From Acidobacteriaceae bacterium (GTDB lineage Bacteria > Acidobacteriota > Terriglobia > Terriglobales > Acidobacteriaceae), in assembly GCA_025360645.1 (NCBI GenBank), contig JANYBT010000013.1, positions 1-39,473 of the forward strand: a stretch of 39,473 bases of DNA, written 5' to 3'. Below the pieces are notes generated by a model. That model saw only the letters and a program-made list of their open reading frames with translations, did no database searches and was not told the origin of the DNA. Shown here piece by piece: positions 7,730-15,657 of the stretch. Position numbers and translations under genes: made by a program. Each line of letters starts with the position of its first letter. Positions within the stretch are counted from its first letter, which is position 1.

Positions 7730-8153
7730 CGTCTAGCCTCCCGAGTTGTGTGTGTTGCGAAAAAGTCATCGAAAATCAAACTCTTGCGCGGCATCACTGG
7801 GCACCAAATCCGCTGCGCGCCGGCCCGATAGGGCGGCAATAACCCCTCGCGTCCGTGCTGCGCAAATGTGCGTTCATTTTCTTGAGGACTTGATACTCAT
7901 GCGGAAGCATAGGCAACAATCGAGTATCGCGAAATCCTGCCGACCGTGTACGGTCTCTGAGAATTTCATGTAGGGCCAGGGGAGGGGAGCAGAATCTCCG
8001 AATCGAAGCGCGACGGATGAGATGAGGCACAGCCCTGGAGAGAGTCCATCGGCAAGCTGATCGGTCGGCCACGGATTGGGTACCCTTCATTGGCCGCCAA
8101 GATGGGGCGTTTAGTGTATTGCTTTGCCTTAGCGCCCAGCTTAACTTCTAACT
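7730..8153. other. Intergenic stretch without recognised gene
   Basis: This 424-base stretch separates the divergent YciF-like and receiver genes. Short frames on both strands (for example minus 7794-8090) have no ribosome-binding site and an Arg/Pro/Cys-rich composition typical of unused frames. It presumably holds both promoters, but I cannot place them. Confidence 0.5.
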
Positions 8154-8570
8154 ATGCGGTTTCTCGATGGCGCACCGAACGGGGACCGGGTCACCCGAAT
8201 TCTTGTTGTGGACGACAACCCATCGGTTCGGCGCCATCTCCGCGGGGTTCTGGAGGAGCATGAAGGCTGGCGCGTCTGTGACGAAGCTCGAAATGGTCAA
8301 GACGCGGTAGATCGGTACCGCCAAGTTCGACCGGACGTCATCCTGCTTGATTTCCAGATGCCCGAGTTGAATGGCCTGGAGGCGGCTCGCATTATTACGC
8401 AACTTTCTCCAAGAATACCGATCCTTATGCTCACCCTCGACCTCACGAAACAGCTTTCCGAGGAGGCTCGGAAGGTTGGCATCCGAGGTGCCTGCGTGAA
8501 GACGGATGCTCATTCGGTAGTCGACGCCGTAGAAGCCTTGCTGCGCGAGGAAACCTATTTCGTCGACTGA
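8154..8570 (+). CDS. Stand-alone response-regulator receiver protein
   Basis: A 138-residue CheY-like receiver with no output domain. RILVVDDNPSVRRHL holds the acidic pair, VILLDFQMPELNG holds the phospho-accepting Asp, IPILMLTLD the conserved Thr, and GACVKTDA the conserved Lys. The family transfers phosphoryl groups from a histidine kinase and acts through protein contacts. The sequence resembles NarL-type receivers whose HTH has been lost (GVLEEHEGWRVCDEARNGQDAV is near-identical in pattern to the later receivers here). The likely partner is the MEDS kinase 300 bases downstream. No strong ribosome-binding site precedes the ATG. Confidence 0.88.
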   Translation: MRFLDGAPNGDRVTRILVVDDNPSVRRHLRGVLEEHEGWRVCDEARNGQDAVDRYRQVRPDVILLDFQMPELNGLEAARIITQLSPRIPILMLTLDLTKQLSEEARKVGIRGACVKTDAHSVVDAVEALLREETYFVD

Positions 8571-8872
8571 TCTTTCGTCGATTGATGCGGACACTCGGTC
8601 ACGCGAGGGGAGCAGGATGGTGCTTCTGTGCAGTTGGGCACGCCGTCCGGCAAATGCAGCCTCTCATTTTGCCCAGCAATGCCCCAAAAAATGCCCTTAA
8701 CGAGCTGCCCTTGTGGTACCGCACTCGCCTCCAACGAATACAGGATTCCCTGTATTCGCGCGGAGCCGTCATAAATACTAAACTGCCATGATGAAGCGAA
8801 TCAGATCTGGCCAGCCGCAATTTGCATGGCCACATCAGACGAAGCACATGAAGTCTCGATTGCGAGGACAAG
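8571..8872. other. Gene-free gap containing a long palindrome
   Basis: This 302-base gap lies between the receiver and the MEDS kinase. It contains the palindrome described at 8735-8758. Short frames (plus 8582-8791, minus 8599-8871) lack credible starts or composition. The kinase ribosome-binding site (GAGGA) lies at its right end. Confidence 0.5.
8735..8758. repeat. Perfect 10-bp inverted repeat with 4-base loop
   Basis: CGAATACAGG (8735-8744) and CCTGTATTCG (8749-8758) are exact reverse complements around ATTC. A T-tract is absent on either side, so a simple intrinsic terminator is unlikely. It could be a regulator site, an attenuating hairpin in the leader of the kinase mRNA, or an end of a former mobile element. 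Confidence 0.7.
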
Positions 8873-10297
8873 ATGAGTATCGCCAGTAGTGACCGTCCAC
8901 CAAACGTCTTGCCTGCGCACCTCCTCGAAGTAGGGCATCTGGCGCACTCGGTGCAGTTTTATGGCGAGGATTCCTTTCTCCTGGATGAATTGAGCGCTTT
9001 TGTTGGCGCCGCGCTTATGGCTGGAGATTCTGCGGTCGTCATTGGCACCAAGCCCCACCGAGAGGGGCTGATGCAGCGCCTTCAGGCCCGCGGTTTTGAT
9101 GCGACCAATGCAATTGCGCAGGGCCGTTACCAGTCATTGGATGCCGCCCAGACTCTGGAGCGCTTCATGCGGGAGGGGTGGCCTGAAGCCGCCCGTTTCG
9201 TCAAGGTCGTCGGAACTGCCTTGGAGCAAGCCGCAATGGCTGCCCAGGGAAAGACTCCCCGCATTGCCGCCTTCGGCGAGATGGTCGCTCTGTTGTGGGA
9301 GAGGGGCGACCCCGAGGCTGCAATCCGCCTCGAACAGCTGTGGAATGACTTGGCCAAGACTTACCCTTTGGCTCTCCGCTGCGCCTATCCGATCAGCGCC
9401 TTTGACCGCGAAGAACACGGTGACTCATTTCTCAGAATATGCGCGGAACACTCGCATGTAATACCGGTTGAGAGCCACACGATGCTGGTCAGCGAAGAGG
9501 AGCGCAGTCGCAGCATTTCCCGCTTGCAGCAGAAAGCGCAAGCCCTCGAAGCCGAGGTTGCGGAGCGCCGGCTCGTCGAAGAAGCTTTGCGCAGAACCAA
9601 GGCGCAGCTGGAATCACTGGTCGAGCAGCGGACGGCTGCCCTACGCCAGCTCTCCTCTCGTTTGCTGAACTTGCAAGACGGGGAACGTCGCCGGATTGCG
9701 CGTGAACTGCACGACAGCTTTGGGCAATACTTGACAGGTTTGAAGCTCAATGTGGACCTCATGCAACAGTCTCCCGGAAGCACAGAATTGTTGCCGGAAA
9801 TGGAGCTGTTGGTGCAGCAATGCATTTCTGAAGTCAGAACGCTTTCTTACCTGCTTCATCCCCCGACCATCGACGCGGCGGGGTTTGCTTCGGCGGCCAG
9901 TTGGTTCGTGGAGGGCTTTGGCCAGCGCAGTGGAATCAAAGTGACTTTGGATGTGCCCAGCAATGTCAGTCGTTTGCCTGACGCCATCGAAATTGCACTC
10001 TTCCGCGTACTCCAGGAAGCATTCACCAATGTGCATCGGCATTCCGGCGCTTCGGAGGCTCAGGTCTCCATCAGCGCTCACGCCGAGGAGGTGGTTCTGG
10101 AAGTAAGAGATAACGGGCGCGGAATTCCGGAAGAGCGGCTGGCGAATTTCCATGCCACAGGCGCCGGAATGGGCGTCGGACTCGCGGGAATTCGCGAGCG
10201 AGCGTGGGAGCTAGGTGGGAAGCTGAGGCTGGTATCGGACAGCAATGGCACGTCGTTACGCGTTGCCATACCCGTCCCAGGGACAATGCGACCGTGA
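8873..10297 (+). CDS. MEDS-domain sensor histidine kinase (HisKA_3 / NarX-type)
   Basis: A 474-residue soluble kinase. Residues ~20-190 match the MEDS (methanogen/methylotroph DcmR sensory) pattern: HSVQFYGEDSFLLDELSAFV, GDSAVVIGT, a helical middle and ALRCAYPISAF. A coiled coil follows (~205-260). The HisKA_3 dimerisation domain has RRIARELHDSFGQYL with phospho-accepting His280. The HATPase_c domain has FRVLQEAFTNVHRHS (N box), VRDNGRGIP (G1) and GVGLAGIRERAWELGG (G2). There is no membrane segment, so the signal is cytoplasmic; MEDS domains are suspected to bind small molecules such as hydrocarbon derivatives. GAGGA precedes the ATG by five bases. The next receiver starts with GTG overlapping this gene's TGA. 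Confidence 0.92.
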   Translation: MSIASSDRPPNVLPAHLLEVGHLAHSVQFYGEDSFLLDELSAFVGAALMAGDSAVVIGTKPHREGLMQRLQARGFDATNAIAQGRYQSLDAAQTLERFMREGWPEAARFVKVVGTALEQAAMAAQGKTPRIAAFGEMVALLWERGDPEAAIRLEQLWNDLAKTYPLALRCAYPISAFDREEHGDSFLRICAEHSHVIPVESHTMLVSEEERSRSISRLQQKAQALEAEVAERRLVEEALRRTKAQLESLVEQRTAALRQLSSRLLNLQDGERRRIARELHDSFGQYLTGLKLNVDLMQQSPGSTELLPEMELLVQQCISEVRTLSYLLHPPTIDAAGFASAASWFVEGFGQRSGIKVTLDVPSNVSRLPDAIEIALFRVLQEAFTNVHRHSGASEAQVSISAHAEEVVLEVRDNGRGIPEERLANFHATGAGMGVGLAGIRERAWELGGKLRLVSDSNGTSLRVAIPVPGTMRP

Positions 10298-10818
10298 GAA
10301 ACTTGGACTATGCTCGGATGGTGGGGATGTCAGAGAATAGTCCATCCCCCGAAACTAACGGTCAAAATAAGATCGAACCCAATTGCAGCCCGGGGATGGC
10401 AGATTTGACGGCTTGCCGAATTTTAGTGGTTGACGATCATCCGGTCATGCGGCGCGGATTAAGAACTTTGCTCGGCAGTCATCCGGAATGGGAAATTGTC
10501 GCCGAAGCTCAAGATGGCATTGAGGCCGTGGAGAAGGCGTTACAATTAAAGCCGGATATTGTGGTGCTCGACATCACCATGCCTCGGATGGATGGCTTGG
10601 AAGCGTGCCGGCTGATCCGGCGGGACCTGCCGAAATCGGAAGTGGTGATTGTTACCCAGCACGACTCTCCCCAAATGAGACGGGAAGCGCTGGGCGCCGG
10701 TGCACGGAGCTATGTCGTAAAGTCGAATATGGTCAGAGACTTGCCAGCAGCCATAGAGTCGGCTTGCAAGCATACGTCTTCCCCAGCGCCCAACCTGGGG
10801 TCGCCCTCAGATTCTTAA
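10294..10818 (+). CDS. Stand-alone receiver protein, NarL-type receiver without HTH
   Basis: About 174 residues from GTG 10294, which overlaps the kinase stop as GTGA. AGGGA lies upstream, so translation coupling to the kinase is likely. ATGs at 10318 and 10327 are alternatives. The receiver has RILVVDDHPVMRRGLRTLL, IVVLDITMPRMDG (phospho-Asp), EVVIVTQHDS (Thr) and SYVVKSNM (Lys). The protein stops ~20 residues after the receiver, so it has no DNA-binding output. The N-terminal ~45 residues are polar and probably disordered. It would receive phosphate from the MEDS kinase and compete with, or relay to, the full-length regulator that follows. Confidence 0.85.
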   Translation: MRNLDYARMVGMSENSPSPETNGQNKIEPNCSPGMADLTACRILVVDDHPVMRRGLRTLLGSHPEWEIVAEAQDGIEAVEKALQLKPDIVVLDITMPRMDGLEACRLIRRDLPKSEVVIVTQHDSPQMRREALGAGARSYVVKSNMVRDLPAAIESACKHTSSPAPNLGSPSDS

Positions 10819-10897
10819 TGAACGGCGCGGGCAATCGAGACTGTACCATGCAAGCGGGAAAAGCCATGAGTTTGGTGAGCCCCTGAAGGAGAGCAAA

Positions 10898-11599
10898 ATG
10901 AAACTGCGAATTTTGATAGCGGATGATCACGAAGTGGTACGGCGTGGCCTCTGTACGCTGCTCCAGGCGCGGGAGGGGTGGGAGATCTGCGGCGAGGCCA
11001 AGGATGGACGTGAGGCCGTCGAGATGGCCAAGCAGTTGAAACCCGATGTGGTGATCTTGGACGTAGGCATGCCCAAACTCAATGGGTTGGAAGCCACCCG
11101 CCAATTGATTCAACAGAACCCCAGCCAGAAGATCATTGTGCTGACCATCACCGATTCAGACCAGGTCATCCGGGAAGCCTTGGATGCGGGGGCTCGCGGC
11201 TTCGTGTTGAAATCGGATGCAGCTTCGGATCTCGTATCCGCAGTGGAAGCGTTACAGCGGAAACGCATGTTTTTCACGCCGCGCGTAAACGATATGGTGC
11301 TGGCGGGCTTTCTCGACCGGGGCCACAACACTGGGCACACTGAATCGCCGAAGGTGCCCACGCTGACCCCCAGGGAACGCGAAGTGGTTCAGCTTCTGGC
11401 TGAAGGGAAGAGCTCCAAAGAGGTAGCTGTTCTGCTCAACCTCAGTACCAAGACCGCAGAGACTCATCGCAGCAACATCATGCGCAAACTCGACTTTCAC
11501 TCCATTCGCGATATCGTCGTGTATGCGATCCAGAACAACATCATCCAAGTCCAGGTGCCCGTGCTCGCGAGCGACCCGCCGGAAGGCCCAATAGCATAA
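10898..11599 (+). CDS. NarL/FixJ-family response regulator (receiver + LuxR-type HTH)
   Basis: A 233-residue transcription factor. The receiver has ILIADDHEVVRRGLCTLL, VVILDVGMPKLNG (phospho-Asp), KIIVLTITDS (Thr) and GFVLKSDA (Lys). The LuxR/GerE DNA-binding domain spans ~155-215: LTPREREVVQLLAEGKSSKEVAVLLNLSTKTAETHRSNIMRKL. AGGAG precedes the ATG by seven bases. It is the only regulator in this cluster with a DNA-binding output and is the natural effector of the MEDS kinase 600 bases upstream. Target genes may be the neighbouring stress genes, which is an inference from position only. Confidence 0.94.
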   Translation: MKLRILIADDHEVVRRGLCTLLQAREGWEICGEAKDGREAVEMAKQLKPDVVILDVGMPKLNGLEATRQLIQQNPSQKIIVLTITDSDQVIREALDAGARGFVLKSDAASDLVSAVEALQRKRMFFTPRVNDMVLAGFLDRGHNTGHTESPKVPTLTPREREVVQLLAEGKSSKEVAVLLNLSTKTAETHRSNIMRKLDFHSIRDIVVYAIQNNIIQVQVPVLASDPPEGPIA

Positions 11600-11834
11600 G
11601 CTCCCGGCAATTCTTGACATTTACTGATTCTAAAAGACTTATCTTGATCTTGGCCCCTTCGGGGCCGAATGCGCAACCGGCCGACTGGAAAATGGGGCTC
11701 TCGTGCCTTACCCAGAATGCCATTTGCTTCGCATTAGAGGCCCGTGGTGAGGCGAACGGGGTCGGGGTGAGCCCTCAAGTCATCCCGAGCCCTCCGAGGG
11801 GCTTACAACGCATTTAAACGCAAAATCTGGATTG

Positions 11835-11853
11835 GAGTGTAAAAATTACACTC
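11835..11853. promoter_or_regulatory. 19-bp palindrome, operator-like
   Basis: GAGTGTAA (11835-11842) and TTACACTC (11846-11853) are exact reverse complements around AAA. A second, AT-rich palindrome (TATAGCTATA) starts five bases later. The short odd spacer and AT-rich context fit a dimeric regulator site better than an RNA terminator. The gene it would control is not clear. Confidence 0.45.
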
Positions 11854-12055
11854 GCGATATAGCTATAAGAACTTCCTCCGCCAAGCCGATGGCCCGGCAG
11901 CCGCTGGTGGCCCGGTCTTTACCGGACTCGGTTCGACAGCCCAGCACCACCCGCAATCTTCGTCGTGGTTTCTTTCGGCCGCTTTCGTGACATTTTCTTC
12001 TGCCGGCATATACCCAAGTTGGAACTTTGGTGGGGCGGGACCCCAAAAAGGCGAG

Positions 12056-12097
12056 GGGCAAGTGCTGGCTTCGCTTGTTGCAGGCCAGCCCTTGCCC
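12056..12097. other. Strong stem-loop in the gene-free gap, candidate structured RNA
   Basis: GGGCAAG (12056-12062) pairs with CTTGCCC (12091-12097), and GCTGGC (12064-12069) pairs with GCCAGC (12084-12089). One mismatch separates the two helices, and a 14-base loop closes them. This gives 13 Watson-Crick pairs. No T-run follows directly. Confidence 0.45.
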
Positions 12098-12391
12098 TGA
12101 AGGAATGGAAAAACCTAAGGACGTGTGTAGTGTCTTCAAAATACGCAGCCCATCGCCATCACACCATCCGGTCAAGTCTGTAGGTCTCTGCCAACCTCGC
12201 GGTAGCCCACCCCTTATACGCTTCTACAGTCCGACCCTATCGGATGGCCATCTCCCCTTCTCCGGCATTGCGGATTACAGCAATGAATCCACCCAGGTAG
12301 GGCGCACACGGGATGGCCCGCCCGTGTCTGCTGCGTTTAGTCTGCGATTGGATGTAGGAAGTCGAACTTTCAGATCGCAGGGGAGAACGCA

Positions 12392-13090
12392 ATGGGAAAC
12401 AGTCTTAAGGCCGCAGCAGAGCGCAAATCGGATTTGGAGCTGGTTCGATTGGCCCAGCAAGGAGATGCCGACGCCTTCGCTGCTCTATTTAATGCTCATA
12501 AGGCCAAGATCTATTCTCTTTGCCTCCGAATGACGAGTAATACTGCTGAAGCCGAAGACCTGGCCCAGGATGCGTTTTTGCAGGCCTTCCGGAAATTGGC
12601 GAGCTTTCGCGGAGACTCCACGCTTTCGACCTGGCTCCATCGCGTGGCGGTCAACACGGTTCTGATGCATTTCCGCAAGAAGGGTCGCAGGGAGGTCTCG
12701 ATCGACGAACCGGTGAACGCCGAGGCCAATGCGCCGAAACGCGAGCATGGGAAAGTGGACGAGGGGCTGGCGGCTACCATCGACAGGATCGCGCTTGCGC
12801 GCGCCATGAAGGAATTGCCCGCGGGCTACCGCACTATTTTGCTGTTGCACGAAGTCAAGGGGTACGAACACCACGAGATCGCCCGCCTGCGTTCGTGCTC
12901 TATCGGCAACTCCAAATCCCAACTCCACAAAGCGAAAGCGCGGATGCGAGTGCTGATGGGCCTGAGCGGCATGAGCGGCCTGACGCAGCGTCCCCGGCGC
13001 TCCGCACGATCAGAGAAATTGCCGCCGAAGTCAGTGTCCATGCGCTCGACAATCGAATCCCAAACGTTGCAGACCTCTCAAGCAATTTGA
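12392..13090 (+). CDS. ECF-type RNA polymerase sigma factor
   Basis: A 232-residue protein. Region 2 contains AFAALFNAHKAKIYSLCLRMTSNTAEAEDLAQDAFLQAFRKL and then FRGDSTLSTWLHRVAVNTVLMHFRKK. Region 4 contains LPAGYRTILLLHEVKGYEHHEIARLRSCSIGNSKSQLHKAKARMRVLM, with the usual sigma-4 helix-turn-helix. GGGAGA precedes the ATG. Typical members end shortly after region 4; here a Ser/Arg-rich tail of ~45 residues follows (from about GLSGMSGLTQRP). No anti-sigma gene lies next to it. The tail could be a recent read-through into former non-coding DNA, or a regulatory extension. The position inside a stress-gene cluster suggests stress control. Confidence 0.92.
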   Translation: MGNSLKAAAERKSDLELVRLAQQGDADAFAALFNAHKAKIYSLCLRMTSNTAEAEDLAQDAFLQAFRKLASFRGDSTLSTWLHRVAVNTVLMHFRKKGRREVSIDEPVNAEANAPKREHGKVDEGLAATIDRIALARAMKELPAGYRTILLLHEVKGYEHHEIARLRSCSIGNSKSQLHKAKARMRVLMGLSGMSGLTQRPRRSARSEKLPPKSVSMRSTIESQTLQTSQAI

Positions 13091-13129
13091 GCGTTCTGGT
13101 TGGTGGGTATCGCACGGTGTTGGATTTAC

Positions 13130-13262
13130 GAATTGTCATCCCGAACGAAGTGAGGGATCTGTTTTTTGCCGCCGACTGAACACCCGGCCCATTCTCCATC
13201 TCACGTCGTTTGGGATGACAATTCCGGAAGCAGATCCCTCACCTGGTTCGAGATGACAATTC
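13130..13262. repeat. Dispersed intergenic repeat, GTCATCCCGA..GAGGGATCT family, three copies
   Basis: 13130-13161 and 13231-13262 are inverted copies that agree at 29 of 32 positions. A third partial copy (13200-13224) has the orientation of the second. The core, TTGTCATCCCGAACGAAG then TGAGGGATCT, is a type of repeat I recall from intergenic DNA of many bacteria. The inverted pair could fold into a long hairpin enclosing the third copy. Confidence 0.75.
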
Positions 13263-13378
13263 TTGGCAGATGGGCGTCGCCAGGGAACTCTCCAGGGTGA
13301 CGCCAGGCACTGTTGTATACTCAATTCAGTGCAATGAAATCCGGCCCGTTTCGGGCCTTTCGCCAAAGAGGAATACAC

Positions 13379-13627
13379 ATGGCCGACAACGCCGGCACCA
13401 CCCTACCCGGAACAGTGGAGAAAATTATCAAATCGCCCTTCCCGACAGAACCCGACAAGGCTCAGATCGCGATTGAAGGCGCCGACCATCTCTACAAGGA
13501 AATTCGAATCGAGAACATTTTCACCGACGAGCATGGCAATCAGGTGCAATTAAAACCAGGGGCTGAGGTACAAGTCACGGTCGAGGCGGGGCCGGAAGCG
13601 GTTGTGCCGAAGCCGAAGACACCCTAA
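13379..13627 (+). CDS. Small conserved-looking hypothetical protein (82 aa)
   Basis: The start is the ATG at 13379, preceded by AGAGGA. The protein is soluble and acidic, with no signal peptide. It begins MADNAGTTLPGTVEKIIKSP and shows a beta-rich middle (IAIEGADHLYKEIRIENIFTDEHG, QVQLKPGAEVQVTVEA), ending in a Pro/Lys tail. The alternating pattern suggests a small beta-sandwich or barrel. I do not recognise the family. It sits at the head of a run of small stress-type genes on the same strand. Confidence 0.7.
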   Translation: MADNAGTTLPGTVEKIIKSPFPTEPDKAQIAIEGADHLYKEIRIENIFTDEHGNQVQLKPGAEVQVTVEAGPEAVVPKPKTP

Positions 13628-14094
13628 ATTCCTTTCGCGCGACACACATTTCCCAAGGCTCGGCTCAGCGAAGCGCCTGTCCCACTCCACCGACGCCACT
13701 CCCTTCAGCGCCACCCACGGCACCCGCAAGAGCCGTGCGCCCAATGAACTCCATGCGACACCGAGCGAACTAGATTGCAGTTCTGCGGCCCCTGACCAGG
13801 TTGCCCTCCGCCCCGGAGTTGTTGCAGACAACGGGCATTCGGTTTCGAATTTCGCCCTGCTGCTCATCCACCGTATTGGACCTTCCTGGACCGGCTTGCC
13901 TCTCATCATCCATCCCTTGTGGATTCGTAGGGGCATCTACCTTCGGGCTTTATGCAAAATACCCTCGACACCGGATTGGCTCTGGCGCCGTGCAGCTTTA
14001 TCTTCATCGAAGCTGGTGGTTGGGAATGCGACTGCGCTGCGGCGCCAGCACCGCTCAGCAGCCCCCAGCTAAAAACACAGGAGGTAGTCGGTCG
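13628..14094. other. Gene-free stretch upstream of the BON gene
   Basis: No credible gene is seen in these 467 bases. Frames in it (13602-14072, and an upstream extension of the BON gene from 13801) have no ribosome-binding site and Arg/Ser/Pro-rich content. The BON gene promoter should lie here, but no clear -35/-10 pair was found. Confidence 0.45.
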
Positions 14095-14592
14095 ATGAAG
14101 CAAGCAAATCGTAGCGGTATCAGGACTGTTGTACTGGTTGGCGCGTTGCTTGGAGGTGGCACCCTGCTGATGGCACAGCAGCCCGCCACGCAAGACCCAG
14201 CTGCTCCAGCAGACCACACCACAATGAAGCAGCAAGATCCCGCTGCCGCCCCGACAGACGGCACCAAGATGAACCAGCCAGATCCCTCTGTCCCCGCGGA
14301 CAATACCAAAACCAACCAGCGTGATCGGAATGCGAATGAACCGACCGCCGACCAGCAAAAAGAAAACCACTCAGACCGCGACGTCACCCAGCAGATACGC
14401 CGGGCCATCGTTAAAGACAAGTCTCTTTCCACCTATGCCCACAATGTGAAGATCGTCACCCAAAATGGCATGGTGACTTTGAAGGGCCCAGTGCGGTCCG
14501 ACGAAGAAAAGCGGGCTGTGGAAGCTAAGGCCGCTGAAATTGCCGGCCAGGACAAAGTGACCAGCCAACTGGACGTCAAAGCCAAGAAGTAG
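14095..14592 (+). CDS. Secreted BON-domain protein with N-terminal repeat linker
   Basis: 165 residues from the ATG at 14095 (AGGAGG nine bases upstream). A signal peptide covers about the first 28 residues (RTVVLVGALLGGGTLLMAQQ). Then comes a low-complexity linker with about three imperfect repeats of a QQDPAAPADxTxMxQ type unit (~30-80). The C-terminal ~65 residues form a BON domain: VTQQIRRAIVKDKSLSTYAHNVKIVTQNGMVTLKGPVRSDEEKRAVE. BON domains (OsmY-like) are periplasmic and linked to membrane or osmotic stress. The gene precedes a general stress protein gene by 49 bases, so they are probably co-transcribed. Confidence 0.9.
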   Translation: MKQANRSGIRTVVLVGALLGGGTLLMAQQPATQDPAAPADHTTMKQQDPAAAPTDGTKMNQPDPSVPADNTKTNQRDRNANEPTADQQKENHSDRDVTQQIRRAIVKDKSLSTYAHNVKIVTQNGMVTLKGPVRSDEEKRAVEAKAAEIAGQDKVTSQLDVKAKK

Positions 14593-14641
14593 GCACGAGT
14601 GCCAGACCAACGATAACTAAAATTAAAAAGGAGAAATCACA

Positions 14642-15211
14642 ATGGCAGGCAAAAACACCGCAGTATTTGGGATTTACCCGAGCTATGCGAACGTCGAGAG
14701 TGGGGTCGATGGCTTGAAGGCAGCGGGCTTCCACAGCAGCGATATCTCTGTCCTCTTTCCGGAGGGCGCGGGCTCCAAGGATTTCGCTCACGAAAAGGGC
14801 ACCAAAGCACCAGAGGGAGCCACAGCAGGCGCCGGAACCGGTGCGGTGCTGGGAGGAACGATGGGATGGCTGGTTGGCATTGGAGCTCTCGCCATTCCCG
14901 GGCTTGGGCCGTTCATCGCGGCCGGTCCGATTATGGCTGCCCTGGCAGGGGCGGGAGTGGGCGGAGCGGTCGGAGGCATTACTGGAGCCCTGGTCGGAAT
15001 GGGGATCCCGGAGTATGAGGCCAAGCGCTACGAAGGCCGCGTAAAAGATGGCGGCATCCTGCTCTCCGTCCACTCAGATAGCTCAGAGTGGACCAAAAAG
15101 GCGAAACAGATCCTGGAGGCCACCGGCGCCCAGGATATTTCGTCCACCGGCGAGGCGAGCTCCAAGGGAGCCGAGTCCGAAACCTCAGAACTCAAGCGAC
15201 GAGCGGTATAA
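14642..15211 (+). CDS. General stress protein, YflT/GSP17M-like with glycine-zipper segment
   Basis: A 189-residue protein. The N-terminal part (NTAVFGIYPSYANVESGVDGLKAAGFHSSDISVLFPE) has the pattern of the YflT/general-stress-17M domain. The middle (~65-120) is a glycine-rich hydrophobic stretch (TGAVLGGTMGWLVGIGALAI; GAGVGGAVGGITGALVGMG) that could insert in a membrane. YEGRVKDGGILLSVHS follows, then a polar tail. AAGGAG lies nine bases before the ATG. Molecular function is unknown; homologues are induced by stress in other bacteria. Confidence 0.82.
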   Translation: MAGKNTAVFGIYPSYANVESGVDGLKAAGFHSSDISVLFPEGAGSKDFAHEKGTKAPEGATAGAGTGAVLGGTMGWLVGIGALAIPGLGPFIAAGPIMAALAGAGVGGAVGGITGALVGMGIPEYEAKRYEGRVKDGGILLSVHSDSSEWTKKAKQILEATGAQDISSTGEASSKGAESETSELKRRAV

Positions 15212-15373
15212 GTCGCGGGGCGCTCTGAATACCGCGCGCCGGCAGCAGACCGCCGCTGGCGCAGGGTACAGAGTTTGATATCGCCTCGCGGTTGAGGAAG
15301 TTAGTCAGGTTCAACGGAGCTTGCTTCATAAACCAAGGGTGCTTCCTGAAATCTTACATAAAGGAGAATTAAA

Positions 15374-15604
15374 ATGAATTCGGATGAAATGAAAGGCAAG
15401 TGGAAACAGGTCAAAGGGGCAGTGAAGGAGAAGTGGGGCAAGTTGACCGATGATGACATGGACGTCATCGACGGAAAACACGATCAACTGGTCGGCAAAA
15501 TTCAGGAGCGCTACGGGGTTGCCCGGGATGCCGCGCAGAAGCAGGTTGACGAGTGGAACTCCACTCCTGCTCGCGATGTTGCACCCAAGCCCAAAGTACT
15601 CTAA
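15374..15604 (+). CDS. CsbD family stress-response protein
   Basis: A 76-residue, highly charged protein. MNSDEMKGKWKQVKGAVKEK followed by WGKLTDDDMDVIDGKHDQLVGKIQERYG is the diagnostic CsbD-like pattern. The family is a small four-helix bundle induced by general stress (sigma-B-controlled in Bacillus) with unknown biochemical role. AAAGGAG precedes the ATG. A strong terminator lies just after the gene, so this is the end of the transcript that may start at the BON gene. Confidence 0.95.
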   Translation: MNSDEMKGKWKQVKGAVKEKWGKLTDDDMDVIDGKHDQLVGKIQERYGVARDAAQKQVDEWNSTPARDVAPKPKVL

Positions 15605-15625
15605 ACCTTTCTCGTCTCTCCCCGG

Positions 15626-15657
15626 GGGGGAAGCCGCGCAATCGGCTTCCCCCTTTT
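15626..15657. terminator. Rho-independent terminator after csbD-like gene
   Basis: GGGGGAAGCCG (15626-15636) and CGGCTTCCCCC (15643-15653) form an 11-bp stem with a 6-base loop, followed by TTTT. The stop codon of the convergent histidine kinase is immediately adjacent, and the inverted orientation also ends in a short A/T run. It can therefore serve both converging transcripts. Confidence 0.9.

Larger units (their letters stand above)
11600..12391. other. Long gene-free gap with several stem-loops
   Basis: This gap of nearly 800 bases holds no convincing gene. It contains a short GGCCCC-TTC-GGGGCC hairpin (11652-11666), the 19-bp palindrome at 11835-11853, a TATAGCTATA palindrome (11858-11867), a large stem-loop (12056-12097) and a 7-bp stem (ACACGGG/CCCGTGT, 12306-12327) before the sigma-factor gene. 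Open frames here (for example plus 12027-12533) run out of frame into the sigma-factor gene and look spurious. The density of structure makes an unannotated RNA possible. Confidence 0.5.

Noticed and set aside
12027-12533. 168-residue plus-strand frame in the gap before the ECF gene
   Set aside because: It runs into the sigma-factor gene in another frame and has no ribosome-binding site or recognisable domain.
13801-14094. N-terminal extension of the BON protein
   Set aside because: The ATG at 14095 has AGGAGG and begins a normal signal peptide; the extension would hide that signal.
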